NCBI RefSeq assembly: GCF_901709675.1
Contig: NC_051089.1
Location: 6,135,476-6,199,475 of the forward strand
Direction: 5' to 3'
Source: Syngnathus acus
Taxonomy: Eukaryota; Chordata; Actinopteri; Syngnathiformes; Syngnathidae
DNA length: 64,000 bases
Shown: positions 50,501 to 60,200 of the stretch, one piece after another
Layout: every line of letters begins with the position of its first letter
Position numbering within the stretch: position 1 is the first letter of the stretch
Program-made: the position numbers and the translations under genes
Notes under the pieces: model-generated
Databases searched by the model: none
The model's input: the letters and a program-made list of their open reading frames with translations, nothing else
What the model was told of the DNA's origin: nothing

Positions 50501-53500
50501 TTTTTCAAATCGTATCACTTAATCGGGTCTTTAGTTTTTTAACCAGTCACTATCAAGACATTTTAAATTTTAAAATAATTTTTATGTAATTTTTCCTGTA
50601 TATTTAAAAACAGTGGCACTTGTGGAAATTATTGATAAATAAAATAAATACATTCCATAAGTTACCCTCATGTACAATATGTAGCTGAGAAATGAAATGA
50701 GTCACATGTTTAGAATTAAATAATTTAAAAACAGGTTCTGCTGGCCCAATAGAACCTGACACACTGTTCTTTCTTCACATGACAACTTCCACTAGCACAT
50801 GAAAAGATCACATGTGCACTTAGAGAACCACATGAACATAACATAATCCTCCTAAATAGTCTGCACTGCCATCTTTTCTCTGTAACGTCATACCAAAAAG
50901 ATCATCGAGTCTGTGGGTATTTTTATTTTCTTTGCAGGAGCATGCCATGAGCCTGCCGTGCACGTGGGTGATGGCGTGTGCGTACGCACCCTCAGGTTGT
51001 GCGGTGGCATGTGGGTGTGTATCCATCTTGAAAACCTTCATTTGTCGCCCTGGTTTGGAACCACAACCCTTTCCTCGAAACCCTCAACCATGATTTCATT
51101 CTAATCCCATGATAGAAACCGTAACCTTATATTCAAACCTTGATCACAATCAATAATCCTCATTGTAAACTCTCGTTTGAATCCCTAATCATGGTTCAAA
51201 ACCCGAAATGGAACGATGATGGTCTCTTAATCTGTCATCTCAAGGCCCGCCGCTGCTTCGAAACCCTAATCTGACTTTAACCCTGTTTTTCTCATCATGT
51301 TGTGTTTACGGTCCCGCAGAGGTCTGGACAACAAATGTTGTGTGTTTCCGCTTTCGATGGACCCGAACGAGAACCCGGTGAGCAAGAAGAAGTCCGTAGC
51401 CATGCACACCAACTATGTGTCAGGCTGCACCTTCACCAACTCCGACATGCAGGTGAGCGCCATTTTCAACAGAAGCAGTTGATTTTGAAAGCCAAAGTAG
51501 CGGACTTTATATTCATCGAAGCCGAAGTTGAAGCGATTATTGTTCAAGACAAAATGGACATATTATTAGATCGCACGCTTTGATTGACGACAGAGGAGGC
51601 CGTAGGGGCAAAAATAAGAAAGCGTGGAGGGTGGGGGTGAGGTTAGTGGGAGGAGACAAAGGGGTCACCACTTGTCAGTATTTTTAGAACTTGAGTGGCT
51701 TTTATCTAAGACAGAGTGGAACATTGTGCCTTGAGGCCACGCACGCACACGAGGACAGTCTTTATCCTGCTAAGTAGAGCTCCAGGCGGAAATTCAGAAA
51801 GCATCTATTCATTTTAGTACTCCGCGTGATGTGTTCCATTTTTATTTTCACACACCCATACTCCACCATGAAGCTCTCATGTCGGATCAGCGCGGCTCCC
51901 ATCTGCTGTCGTGTCGCTAATTGTGGCTTACTGATAATTGCGACGCGTTCGCACTGAAACCGGAGCTTTGCCGTGGACACTAAACAGGAAGTGCGTCTGG
52001 ATTGGTCACCCGGCGGGAATTCTCTAATCCGCCGGGACCGCTGATGGAGGCGTTTGTCTCCTAAGTGCTCATCGTCTGGTCTTCATCACACAAGCTGTTC
52101 ATGTTGTCACTTTAGCATGAATGCAAAATGGACCAAATAAAAAAAAAACTTTTTAATATTAAAATCAACTTACGTGCAGTGGTCTTCAATGGTTTGTTTG
52201 TGTGTGTGTGTATTCTAGCTCCTTACTAGCAGTGGCGATGGCACGTGTGCTCTGTGGGACGTGGAGGGCGGACAGCTACTGCAGAGCTTCCACGGTCACA
52301 CCGCCGACATCTTGTCACTGGACCTCGCCCCCTCCGAGACCGGGAACACTTTTGTGTCTGGCGTAAGAGAGCAGATTATTCGTATTATTCTTACATGACA
52401 ATATCGACTGACATGGTGTACTGTGCATGTTATCAAGGGCTGTGATAAGAAAGCCAACGTGTGGGACATGCGCTCCGGTCAGAACATCCAGTCCTTTGAG
52501 AACCACGAGTCTGACATCAACTGTGTCAAGTGAGTGCAGCACACTAAATAAAATCATAAGATCAATTTTCAGCATGATTTTCTTCAACCATGTTGACAAA
52601 GTCGTCTTATTCCTTGTGAGATTGAACCTAAAAAGAAAAGAAGCCTTTTAAATTTGAGTAAGAATAATCCACTGTGGTAACAGTAACATTGAGCCACTAG
52701 TAGATGATTGGAAAATAATCAATGACTTTGGTATTGGAATTTTGGTGTCGTATCGAGTCTGCACTGGTATCGATGACAACGATGGTGGCTTAACTTTAAT
52801 CGTAATCTGCATCCACCTACTCTTGTGTGTTCAGGTACTACCCCAGCGGAGACGCGTTTGCGTCTGCCTCTGACGACGCCACGGTGAGTCACATCCTCCG
52901 TGTTATGAACGCACGATGAGGTCTAATGCGTGTGTGTGTGCGAAACCTCGCTCATGTTTGGGGAAAGTTCTCAACTTCTCATCATTGTCATTAAGAGGAA
53001 GGAAAGTGAAACATCCTCATTCATCTGTCACCATATTAGTTTACATCTCCTGTTGCGCTACATTGAAAATAAAAAGGACCATTAGGGTGACCTATCATTT
53101 ATGTTTTTTTGTTGTTGTTTTTTTTTAAATATCAATTTGCACAGGGGTTTGTAGATTTTTTTTTTTAAATTTCCCCTGTTTGTCCGCAAGATATTAAAAA
53201 GCTAACACAGTGTATGTCATGCTGGTTTCAGTGTCGCTTCTACGATTTACGTGCTGATCGCGAAGTGGCCATTTACCAGAAAGACAGCATCATCTTTGGG
53301 GCATCTACCGTGGACTTTTCCCTCAGTGGTAAATCTGAAACAAAAAGTTTCCTTTTTAAAAAAGTTTGTGACTATTTTAGTCTCGGTCACACTTCCTTTC
53401 AGGTCGCCTGCTCTTCGCCGGCTACAACGACTACACCATAAATGTGTGGGATGTCCTGAAGGGAAATCGTATTTCCACAATGTACGGTCACGAGAACCGT

Positions 53501-53771
53501 GTCAGCAGAGTTCGATTGTCCCCGGACGGCACGGCGCTCTGCTCCGCCTCTTGGGATAACACCTTACGGGTGAAAAGCACACACACCAGCACGCACACAC
53601 ACACACGACAGGAAAAAGCAAAATACACATCATTATTTGGTTCTGCAACTTTTCACACATTTCTTCCACCTGCTATACATATTTTTGAGAGGGGGTTAAA
53701 TGATTGTGTTAGCCAAGCATTATGTTACTATTGTTAATCTTCACTTTTTTCTAATGCAGATTTGGGCCTAG
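44544..53771 (+). CDS. gnb5: Guanine nucleotide-binding protein subunit beta-5, long form
   Basis: Twelve coding exons (44544-44669, 44896-45007, 45362-45498, 50255-50296, 50938-51014, 51320-51452, 52219-52362, 52438-52529, 52835-52883, 53232-53328, 53403-53569, 53760-53771) give 395 residues, the length of human Gbeta5-L. After the N-terminal coiled coil ([20 protein letters not shown]) come seven WD40 repeats, e.g. [86 protein letters not shown] and [16 protein letters not shown], closing in SWDNTLRIWA. Gbeta5 pairs with the GGL domain of R7-RGS proteins to speed Galpha-o/i/t GTP hydrolysis in neurons and photoreceptors. The 42-residue first exon gives the long (retinal-type) form; the short form would start at Met43, the first codon of exon 2. 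Teleosts carry gnb5a and gnb5b; the copy is not assigned. Confidence 0.96.
46312..46376 (+). repeat. tRNA-like repeat, copy 1
   Basis: It shows an A-box-like TGGTGGTTAGCGCTC and a B-box-like CCGAGTTCAAATCCCGG with the spacing of a tRNA gene. It is followed by TTTTATAATGGAAAAATTTG rather than a terminator and lacks a convincing acceptor stem. It is preceded by ACCATATACGTAATTGCCAT. The features suggest a tRNA-derived SINE head or tRNA pseudogene. Confidence 0.6.
46608..46676 (+). repeat. tRNA-like repeat, copy 2
   Basis: It shows TAGTGTAGAGGTTAGTCCTC and CCGAGTTCAAGTCCCGG, with the same downstream TTTTATCATGAAAAAATT and the same upstream GCATATACGTAATGTCCAT as copies 1 and 3. It starts about 296 bp after copy 1, so tRNA-like head and tail are repeated together. 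Confidence 0.6.
46740..48840 (+). repeat. Tandem array of about 234-bp units with foldback hairpins
   Basis: At least seven units are present. Four consecutive ones (about 46945-47870) have a period of 234-235 bp and the middle three are practically identical; later units are spaced irregularly because flanking sequence (CACACCCGCCCTCACC, CTTTCTGATTGGCTGGTTGA) recurs between them. Each unit has a long hairpin: in the first, arms 46979-47013 and 47034-47068 pair at 34 of 35 positions plus one wobble, with a 20-nt loop. A second, smaller inverted pair (ATTAGGTACAC / GTGTACCTAAT) brackets TGAAAATGGCG. The structure suggests a foldback or MITE-like element amplified into a satellite. Confidence 0.9.
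48838..49830. repeat. Composite transposon debris
   Basis: The stretch contains repeated, partly palindromic GTTCGTTCGCGAA and CGTTCGTGAACGGGAA segments (also GATTCGTTCTTTTGAACG at about 46449), and two copies of AATAAAACACCAGACAAGTT at about 49000 and 49133. It ends with a CACCTACTGGTTGAAG segment before AATGAATCACT. It resembles remains of several DNA transposons; no transposase frame is intact and classes are not assigned. Confidence 0.55.
49875..49946 (+). repeat. tRNA-like repeat, copy 3
   Basis: It shows CATAGTGCAGTGGTTTGTTC and CCCGAGTTTAAATCCCAATG, more decayed in the B box than copies 1 and 2. The same flanks recur: ATCATATACGTAATTTCCC upstream and TTTTTATCATGGAAAAATTT downstream. 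It lies about 3.3 kb after copy 2, on the other side of the satellite. Confidence 0.55.
50297..52218 (+). other. gnb5: gnb5 introns 4-6
   Basis: Introns 50297-50937, 51015-51319 and 51453-52218 flank exons 5 and 6. Intron 5 is full of degenerate AACCCTAA-like and AAACCCT words, resembling in reverse complement the minisatellite at 54955-55110. Intron 6 has no recognisable element. The remaining gnb5 introns are near or below 350 bp and unremarkable. Confidence 0.65.
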
Positions 53772-54875
53772 ATTCTACCAACGAGCATCTGGAATTGACA
53801 ATAGTTACCTTCAGCAGAAGAAACAAGAACAAAGACCAAAAGGCAAACAAATAAAAAATCATCAGTGAATAAATTTAAAAAAAAAACATTATAAACGTAG
53901 GGAGTTTCTTTGAACACTAAGTGGTGGTATATTTTCTGAATAACTGATGTCACTGACAACTAATCATGTTAAAGTCAAGTAAGGTGACTCGTTTTCAACA
54001 CAGGTTGCTCTGCATGTGCTTTGTATATATACAAAACAATATACTGTATAATCATGAGTATAAAATTGGAAGGAAAGCAGTTTGTCTTTAATTGTATGTA
54101 TTCTAATTCAAGCACTGTACTTTTTCCACTGTTTAATTCAATGTGTTGTTTGTTGGAGTCAAGCACCACAAGACCTGATATTGACCATTTTGACAGCGAC
54201 ACGTCTTGAATTGATTACGGCACAGGTTTAAAGGTCTTGAGAGAATCGTTGGACTATTTTTGTACTTCTTAAAAAAATACCAAAGTTACTGAAAATCTCC
54301 ATTTCATCAGTGTTTGACTCACTATTTCTCAGCATTTGAAAGGTGGGAAAGTACCTGGTGTTCGGGAGAGATAAGTGAGAAGCTATAGAAGATAAATAAC
54401 AGCAGATGTATCAAACTTTCTGACGGTTTGACTCCAGCAGGACAAACATGTTGTGTTGTTCTTTCACACTTCCTCATGCTGAGAAGTCATGCAAATCACA
54501 TTGTGTACACTGTTTTGGACACCATCATTGTCAATGAATTTGGAAACCACAAAGAAATAACTATGGTTTGATCAAGTATCAATCTCAAATGTAGAATGTA
54601 ATATGCACTTCTACATGGCATAAATTAACAACACGTGTATTTCAGATTCTGATGTGATTTTATCACCCACAACTGCATCTATTGAGATTACAGTGATGAA
54701 ATGGTTGATCATGTCATTCATGCTACAGAAAACCTGTTTAATCACCTAAAATAATTGTTAAATCATCTGATGTAGGACAAAAAAGTTTCTATTTTTGTCA
54801 TGTATTTTTTCTCATTTTTGTTTTGTGAGTTGAAACATGCTTCAGAACCTCATTAAAGCAAGCAAAACCTTTTCA
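53772..54875 (+). other. gnb5: gnb5 3' UTR (presumed)
   Basis: Noncoding AT-rich sequence follows the TAG at 53769-53771. No canonical AATAAA is well placed; an ATTAAA variant at 54852-54857, followed by T-rich sequence, is the best candidate for polyadenylation. No other gene is seen. Confidence 0.5.
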
Positions 54876-54954
54876 CAATTCAGTTTCAGTGTGTTTTTCT
54901 ATCTTTTATGTTTTATGTTTTATCATGTGTTTGAAGTCTTTGATGGGGTTTCAA

Positions 54955-55110
54955 ATTAGGGTCAGGGTTTCAAACTAGGATTGAAAACTAGGGTTAGGGT
55001 TTCAAACTAGGATTTAAAACTAGGGTTAGGGTTTCAAATTAGGGTTAGGGTTTCACACTAGGGATTCAAACTAGGATTAGGGTTTCAAACTAGGGTTAGG
55101 GATTTAATCA
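54955..55110 (+). repeat. TTAGGG-containing minisatellite
   Basis: A degenerate array of about 19-20-bp units on the theme AACTAGGGTTAGGGTTTCA lies between gnb5 and bcl2l10. TTAGGG is embedded in several units, but the array is not a telomere-type pure hexamer run. Confidence 0.85.
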
Positions 55111-55165
55111 GAAAAACAATAGACTGACGTAACAAAGGATCTTGCAACCTTTCATTTCTTTTTCC

Positions 55166-55172
55166 TATATAA
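55166..55172 (+). promoter_or_regulatory. bcl2l10: Candidate TATA box of bcl2l10
   Basis: TATATAA lies about 130 bp before the donor of the presumed noncoding first exon, within the expected range for a start site near 55197-55205. It is followed by GC-rich sequence (CACGGGCGGAG, CCTTCCGCCGATCCGCC) in an AT-rich neighbourhood. Confidence 0.5.
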
Positions 55173-55199
55173 CCACGGCAATGACCTGCACGGGCGGAG

Positions 55200-55303
55200 T
55201 TATACATAAGCCATCGCACACACGCACGCCTCCAACGTCTCCTTCCGCCGATCCGCCGGCTTCTTGCACTGCACAGTAGAGCCGTCTAATCATCGCTGGG
55301 AGG
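55200..55303 (+). other. bcl2l10: bcl2l10 noncoding exon 1
   Basis: GC-rich sequence ending CTGGGAGG before a perfect donor GTAAGTG at 55304. The next acceptor (TGCACTTACAG at 56311) lies three bases before the start ATG at 56315, so this exon would be wholly 5' UTR. The start of the exon is a guess from the TATA position. Confidence 0.55.
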
Positions 55304-56311
55304 GTAAGTGCTTTCATTTTATTTGTATTTTACTTTCTATGTCACGATACCTACAATGGTATTTTGTGTGTTATACTGAATTAATACGGTGACAATGTAT
55401 GGAGGCGCTTCAGCTTGCCTGAGTTTTTTAAGAGCCAGCGGAGTGAATTTGAATTAGGTCCTTTGTGTCCTCCATTGCTCTGGTAACATCAACGGCCAGC
55501 TAACATTGTTGCTCGCCGGCAAGTTCACCGGCGCTAACCTTGGTTTAACCGGGGAAACTAGGTTTTGTTTTATTCGGTTAGGTTTTGTAAAGAAGTCGCG
55601 TGGTGAAAGGTGTCGTATTCAAGTCACATTTTTCACCCGGCTTCAAGCATTCAAAAGCCGTTTATCGCTCGCGAGCCGTTTGACGTACCTCTAGACGCTG
55701 TCCGTGTTACGTGCACATTTTCTTCTGATGAAGTTCAAACTGTTTTCCAAAAATAACCATTTAAATCGTGTTTAATTGCTTTTATCTCGAGGCTGTGATG
55801 CCTAGTCACACATGACTTAGGTTACGATAGCGTAACTTGGTTCTTTTTCCGACAGTGGCGACGTAACCCAGGACGTTCGTAACGTAGGTCAGAGTGCACG
55901 CCAAACGCTTTCGCTATCAATGTTACACAACTTTTAAAAACTGTGTGAAAACAAGTGAAGCAGGGCTCAGTGGATTTTTTTTATAGAATGCCCTATATTG
56001 TCATTTTACAATGCAATTGTATAACGAAATGATCTGTTACAGTATATCTTTTTATAGCTTCTCATTTTGGGGAAAACGAAAAACTTTCCCATCAGTCACT
56101 TTCAAAAGATTTTATCTTGAAGTTTTGATGTGGTACACCTGACAGGAGATTTTCCGGTTTACAACGCCGTAACCTGAATTCTAATGCCAAGACATTACAT
56201 GACAAGCAGAAGGACTAATATGAATAATTTTGCTCATATGAAATGTTCACACTGTCCCACCTTCAGTGGTCGTGTTGTAAATGAATGGGATTGTTGTGTG
56301 TGCACTTACAG
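55304..56311 (+). other. bcl2l10: bcl2l10 intron 1 (5' UTR intron)
   Basis: A 1-kb intron starting GTAAGTG and ending CTTACAG. It carries a short retroelement-like fragment (about 55990-56035) related to that at 5884-6115. No exon is seen inside. Confidence 0.6.
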
Positions 56312-56314
56312 AAC

Positions 56315-57124
56315 ATGTCGTCGTGCGGGCTGTGGAAAGAGAGCCTGGCCCTAGCCGAGGACTACATAGGCCTGTGCCGCACGGCGGACCCCGGCGAGGC
56401 TCCTCCTCCTCCCAGCGAGACTGCCGCCACCATGAGACGTGTGGGCCGGCTGGCTGAGTCGCTCAATGAAGCGTCTCTCCGGAGCCTGGCCCAGAACTTC
56501 ATCAGGCAGTGCGGACCGGACATGTGCTCCGGCCTCAGGGCGGTGATGCAGGAGATGGTGAGCGACGGACTCTTGAACTGGGGGAGGGTGGTGTCCCTCT
56601 TTGCCTTCACGGGGGTGCTGGCCAGGATGCTTTGGGAGCACAGTGAGCAGGAGGAGAAAGGAACCACCGCCGCTACCAAGTTGGGGCTGGACCTCAACGA
56701 GTGGCCGCAAACCTGCAGGAAACTGGCGGAGACCGTCGCCGACTTCCTAGGCGAGGAAAAGAAGGAGTGGATGCTGGAGAACAACGGCTGGGTTGGTCCT
56801 GCCTTTTATCTTGAAGTGCTGCTGTTACTCTGTCAACATCATCACAAACACAAGTTAACCACACTTTGTTACATTTTACAAACAAACATGTTTTTATCTG
56901 CCTCACGTTTACTTTGCTGATAGACCACTTGTTGACAGATGCGTTTTTGGGGACAGGCTACTGGGAAATGTTCTATATTTGAATCAAGACGTCTTTTCTA
57001 GCCTCACTGCTTTTATGAATGGGATCACACACGCACACAGGCCCCTCCTGGATTGAGTTGGCAGCAGCTGCCTTCAACTGCCACAAAGGCAACTCGGCCA
57101 CATGGATGCACGTGTCCCTAAGTG

Positions 57125-57160
<36 letters not shown>

Positions 57161-57589
57161 TTAGGGGGGGGTTGCACTAAAGTTGTCGTCCTTGTCATGA
57201 GACAAAGCAGCAGCTGTGTACATGACGACAACAGGTGGACATGCCCTTTGTCTTCTTTTTATCTAGAAAGAAAGGGAGAGAGGGTGAGAAAACCAGAGAA
57301 ATAGTGAGAGAGAAAATGAGAGTGAGAGAGGAAAAAAGCGAGAGATACATCGGTACATACACAATTGTGTCAAACTTCAATTGTGCCCTCTGCTGAGTAT
57401 TTACTGTCACTCCACCTTCACTCCATCATCGAACTTAATGTCATGTCTGTCATGTTGCAGGAGGGTTTCTGCAAGTCGTGCAGCAGCAGTAGCAGCAGAC
57501 AGTCCCACCAGGATGTGTCCATGAAGACGGCGCTGCTGGCCGTGGCCGGCGTGGGCCTCGCCGGCCTCACCTTCCTCCTAGGCCGCTAA
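56315..57589 (+). CDS. bcl2l10: Bcl-2-like protein 10 (NRZ/Diva-type)
   Basis: Two coding exons (56315-56791, 57461-57589) give 201 residues. The BH1 motif NWGRVVSLFAFTGVLAR starts at residue 88; BH2, EWMLENNGW, ends at 159 exactly at the splice junction, the position conserved in Bcl-2 family genes. A hydrophobic C-terminal anchor (ALLAVAGVGLAGLTFLLG) lies at about 182-200, after a Ser-rich linker. The N-terminus (SLALAEDYIGLC) resembles a BH4-type helix. The BH3 region around RRVGRLAESLNE lacks the usual Gly-Asp. The family member in zebrafish (NRZ) acts at ER and mitochondrial membranes on apoptosis and calcium release. Position next to gnb5, as in human, supports BCL2L10 over other anti-apoptotic members. 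The in-frame ATG at 56285 lies before the acceptor, so 56315 is preferred. Confidence 0.93.
56792..57460 (+). other. bcl2l10: bcl2l10 intron 2
   Basis: A 669-bp intron with a (TG)n tract near 57128-57158 and a purine-rich GAGAGA-type stretch at about 57268-57345. Nothing else is identifiable. Confidence 0.8.
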
Positions 57590-58115
57590 CGCACAGTTGT
57601 TACAATATTTCTCTGTTGGCTTAGCGATTCCCTGTTACAATAGATCTCTTTTCTGACATCAATGCTGCGTAATCAGGCAGCTGAATGTTTCAACTTTCAC
57701 CACGCAGCCATTGCCCCACGCAATTGTACAACTTCTTGACACACGTTGGAGCCAGTGACCATGAACACTTGGGTCGGTAAAGACAGCCTTTTCTTTGCTA
57801 CGACGTGTAAATTAATATATTATATTTATATGAAACGAAACACTTTTTTTCTAGACGGGATTCATCTTCTTTTGGTTGGTTTGTTGTTTGGATGCGTGTG
57901 CAATTGTGTGTTTGTGTCTGGCCCGGTCAGCAGGGCTGGCATGGCCATTTAATGATGGTGCTATTTGTAAAATGTTTCCTTTTTGAAATGTTTTTTTTTT
58001 CCTTAAAGCCAGGGACCAATGACATTTCAGAACGAGCCTCCAACCTATTTTTACATTGTTTTGGTTGTATTTATTTGTCACTCATTTTATAATAAAAAGT
58101 CAAACTAAAATTTCA
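57590..58115 (+). other. bcl2l10: bcl2l10 3' UTR and polyadenylation signal
   Basis: A noncoding tail of about 520 bp ends with AATAAA at 58091-58096. Cleavage is expected near 58110, almost at the presumed end of the convergent selenoprotein gene. Confidence 0.75.
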
Positions 58116-58125
58116 CCAGCTCTGT

Positions 58126-58131
58126 TTTATT
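58126..58131 (-). terminator. Candidate polyadenylation signal of the selenoprotein W-like gene
   Basis: AATAAA on the minus strand, downstream of the SECIS element. It is about 560 nt beyond the SECIS, so an earlier unseen site is possible. Its expected cleavage point overlaps the 3' end of bcl2l10. Confidence 0.4.
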
Positions 58132-58619
58132 ACGGCAGTTTATTTGATTGAATAGACAGACGAGCACAAACATTATGCGATTAAAGGCCGGCCCCAGCAA
58201 ATGTGGCGCCCCAGTCTCCAATTTAAAATTTACACTCTTACAATTGTTTTATAGATAATCCCCTTTAATTTGAAATATCTACTAAAAAATATTACTAATG
58301 TTACTAATCATTTTGTTTTCATCTACCATTTAAAGTGCAACTATCACCTAAATTTAGGACTATCCAGCAACTAACTCTGGCACGTTTGTCTCCACAGGGC
58401 AAAAAGGGGGAAAGATATTCTAGAAATAGCATTTGTCCATTATTGAGCTAGCACCGATGTGGTTTATAACAAAACACCCAAAACATGATCAGTGCTATTA
58501 TCTACTGAGTCGTCGTGAATTGAGCAGCAACCCTGATGATTTGAATTGTGATCCCCAAGCAAAAATGCACTTTTTGTTTGCTGTTGCATCAAATTAGAGC
58601 AAATTTCTTACATGCCGTC

Positions 58620-58812
58620 CCCTATTGCTGATTATATTTAGCGTAAACCAGCGTGAATGATGGGAGTAGCTCCACAGATTCCAGATCAGCAGACAGCCTT
58701 CTGAGGCATCGTGTGTCACGCTTTTTTGTCGTTTCAGCGCGCACAGTCATCAATAGAAGGACAGTCGATGTCCGGCCCCTCGGAGGCTTTCCCATCATGC
58801 TCTGGTGCTTTT
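58620..58812 (-). other. 3' UTR exon carrying the SECIS
   Basis: On the minus strand an acceptor (TTTTGTGGCCACAG) ends at 58813 and the exon begins AAAAGCACCAGAGC. The upstream partner is a donor directly after ACG at 59131 (GTGAGTGAC). The stop codon and the SECIS are therefore in different exons. The 3' boundary of this exon is not determined. Confidence 0.7.
58691..58767 (-). promoter_or_regulatory. SECIS element (selenocysteine insertion sequence)
   Basis: Read on the minus strand, GACTGTCCTTCT (from 58766 leftward) pairs with AGAAGGCTGTC (ending near 58692) as helix I. An internal loop follows, then the core ATGA (58747-58750) opposite CGAT (58708-58711), supplying the tandem G-A pairs of the SECIS quartet. 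Helix II pairs TGTG-CGCGCT with AGCGTGACACA allowing a wobble and a bulge. The apical loop starts with AAA, 12 nt after ATGA, the spacing expected for eukaryotic SECIS elements. The element recruits SBP2 and EFsec so that UGA is read as selenocysteine. Confidence 0.88.
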
Positions 58813-59140
58813 CTGTGGCCACAAAAGAAGAAACCAAAATCAAATATAATGTAAAGAATGAGTACAGTTGTTGCTTCGTCGATCTATATTGTTATTACAC
58901 ACATCCATTAATGAATAAATATAATTGTATTAATTATAATTGTTCTGCCTGTACATACATTACTGCACACACAGACAGATGAACAATACATTATTTGGAA
59001 TAAATGAACAAACCATTTGCAGGCTAATTAAGTGACATCGCATGATAACTGCATTAATCTATGTACATTATGTGTCAATGCAATGTATGAAAACAATTAG
59101 GGGAAGTTTTTGTTTTGTAGTGTCACTCACCGTCTCATCT

Positions 59141-59990
59141 TTATTGCATCTTGTCCTTTATCAACTTAATGATCTGGGTACACGAACACACACGTGCACA
59201 AGTAACATTATTGCAGGATAATAATTAAGAATGTTGTGTGTGTAAAAGTCACTCACCTTATCCTTGTCATCAGTTGGGAAGCCCCCAGTCTTCAACCTGG
59301 AAAAGATCAAATCTCCGTCCATCTTCACCTCAAAACTCGCTGAGGGAAAATTGATTATCATTATTATTACTATTCCATAGCGCTTCATGTTTTAATCATC
59401 AAATTTTAACTTTATCTTGTTAATTTAAGGTTCTTAAAATTGTGGATTTTGGCATCCCATGTAATTGTCAACTTCTCTTTCAATACAGTAATATAGCACT
59501 AACATCAAATGATATTTTTTGGTTCTATAAAGGCTCTTTCTGTAAATTTTACATCCAATATATATAATTGTATTTCTATATTGTTTTGTAGCAACTTCAA
59601 TAAATTGAAAGAAGATACATTTATCATTTACACTTCGTAGGTGTTTAATGGCAATTTTAACACTTTTTACTTAGATATACATTTTAGAGTCTCGTTTGAG
59701 TTGGAGCAGAAAGAATTCAAACAAACCAATACATTGGTCAATGAATAAATAAGTGATTTATATTAAGGGGTAGACAAAAACAAGGACAAGTACATTTCCT
59801 GCCAACGCCTCCGGTTATTTGGAGCTCGCCCGGAAAGCGTGACTCAAGCATGGTTTTCAGTGTCCTGTACTTCGAGGCGTACCCTCAGCTGCCGCTGTAA
59901 CACAACAACAAAACGTGTGAACAACACAACAAAACACTTGACCTGAATAAGAAGGACAACTCACCAGTACTCGACCTCAATGTGATGCAT
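59141..59990 (-). CDS. selenow: Selenoprotein W family protein (SelW/SelW2-like), UGA = Sec
   Basis: Four coding exons on the minus strand (59965-59990, 59794-59894, 59257-59339, 59141-59173) join in phase to 80 residues plus TAA. The redox motif is C9-G-S-U12; U12 is the in-frame TGA at 59885-59887, in the place of Sec13 in mammalian SelW (CGAU). The thioredoxin-like fold is evident: MHHIEVEYCGS, then GYASKYRTLKTMLESRFPGE, SSFEVKMDGDLIFSRLKTGG and the C-terminal DKIIKLIKDKMQ. SSFEV...LIFSRLKTGGFP resembles the SelW2/SelV/MIEN1 branch more than SelW1, so a selenow2-type paralogue is likely. SelW proteins are small cytosolic thiol oxidoreductases. A standard gene caller would end at the UGA or miss the gene. 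Exon 2 uses a donor GTACTT. The start follows from family length; upstream sequence is unlike the family. Confidence 0.9.
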
Positions 59991-60200
59991 TTTGATTTTT
60001 TTGTGCGGGTGTGTCCGTTGGGCTGATAGACGAGCAGTACGAGTCAGGCAGATTCTTGTTGAGAACGGAGCAAAACGCAAAGTCACTTCCGTCTCACTTG
60101 CTTTTATTATCGTAAAATGAAACACACCCAGTGGGAGGTAACTGCTGCACAACCGGTCAGCCAAGCTTGGGTATCAACATGTGACATCAGCCACTTTGCA
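59991..60200 (-). promoter_or_regulatory. 5' UTR and promoter region of the selenoprotein W-like gene
   Basis: The minus-strand sequence upstream of the ATG at 59988-59990 is open for some distance (an ATG in frame at about 60164), but the encoded residues do not resemble any SelW extension. It is therefore treated as 5' UTR and promoter. No TATA box is evident. Confidence 0.4.

Noticed and set aside
54955-55110. Interstitial telomere
   Set aside because: TTAGGG occurs within longer degenerate units and never as a pure tandem run.
59885-59887. TGA as a disabling mutation (pseudogene)
   Set aside because: The frame resumes with SelW family sequence through three more exons, the position is that of Sec in the family, and a SECIS follows.
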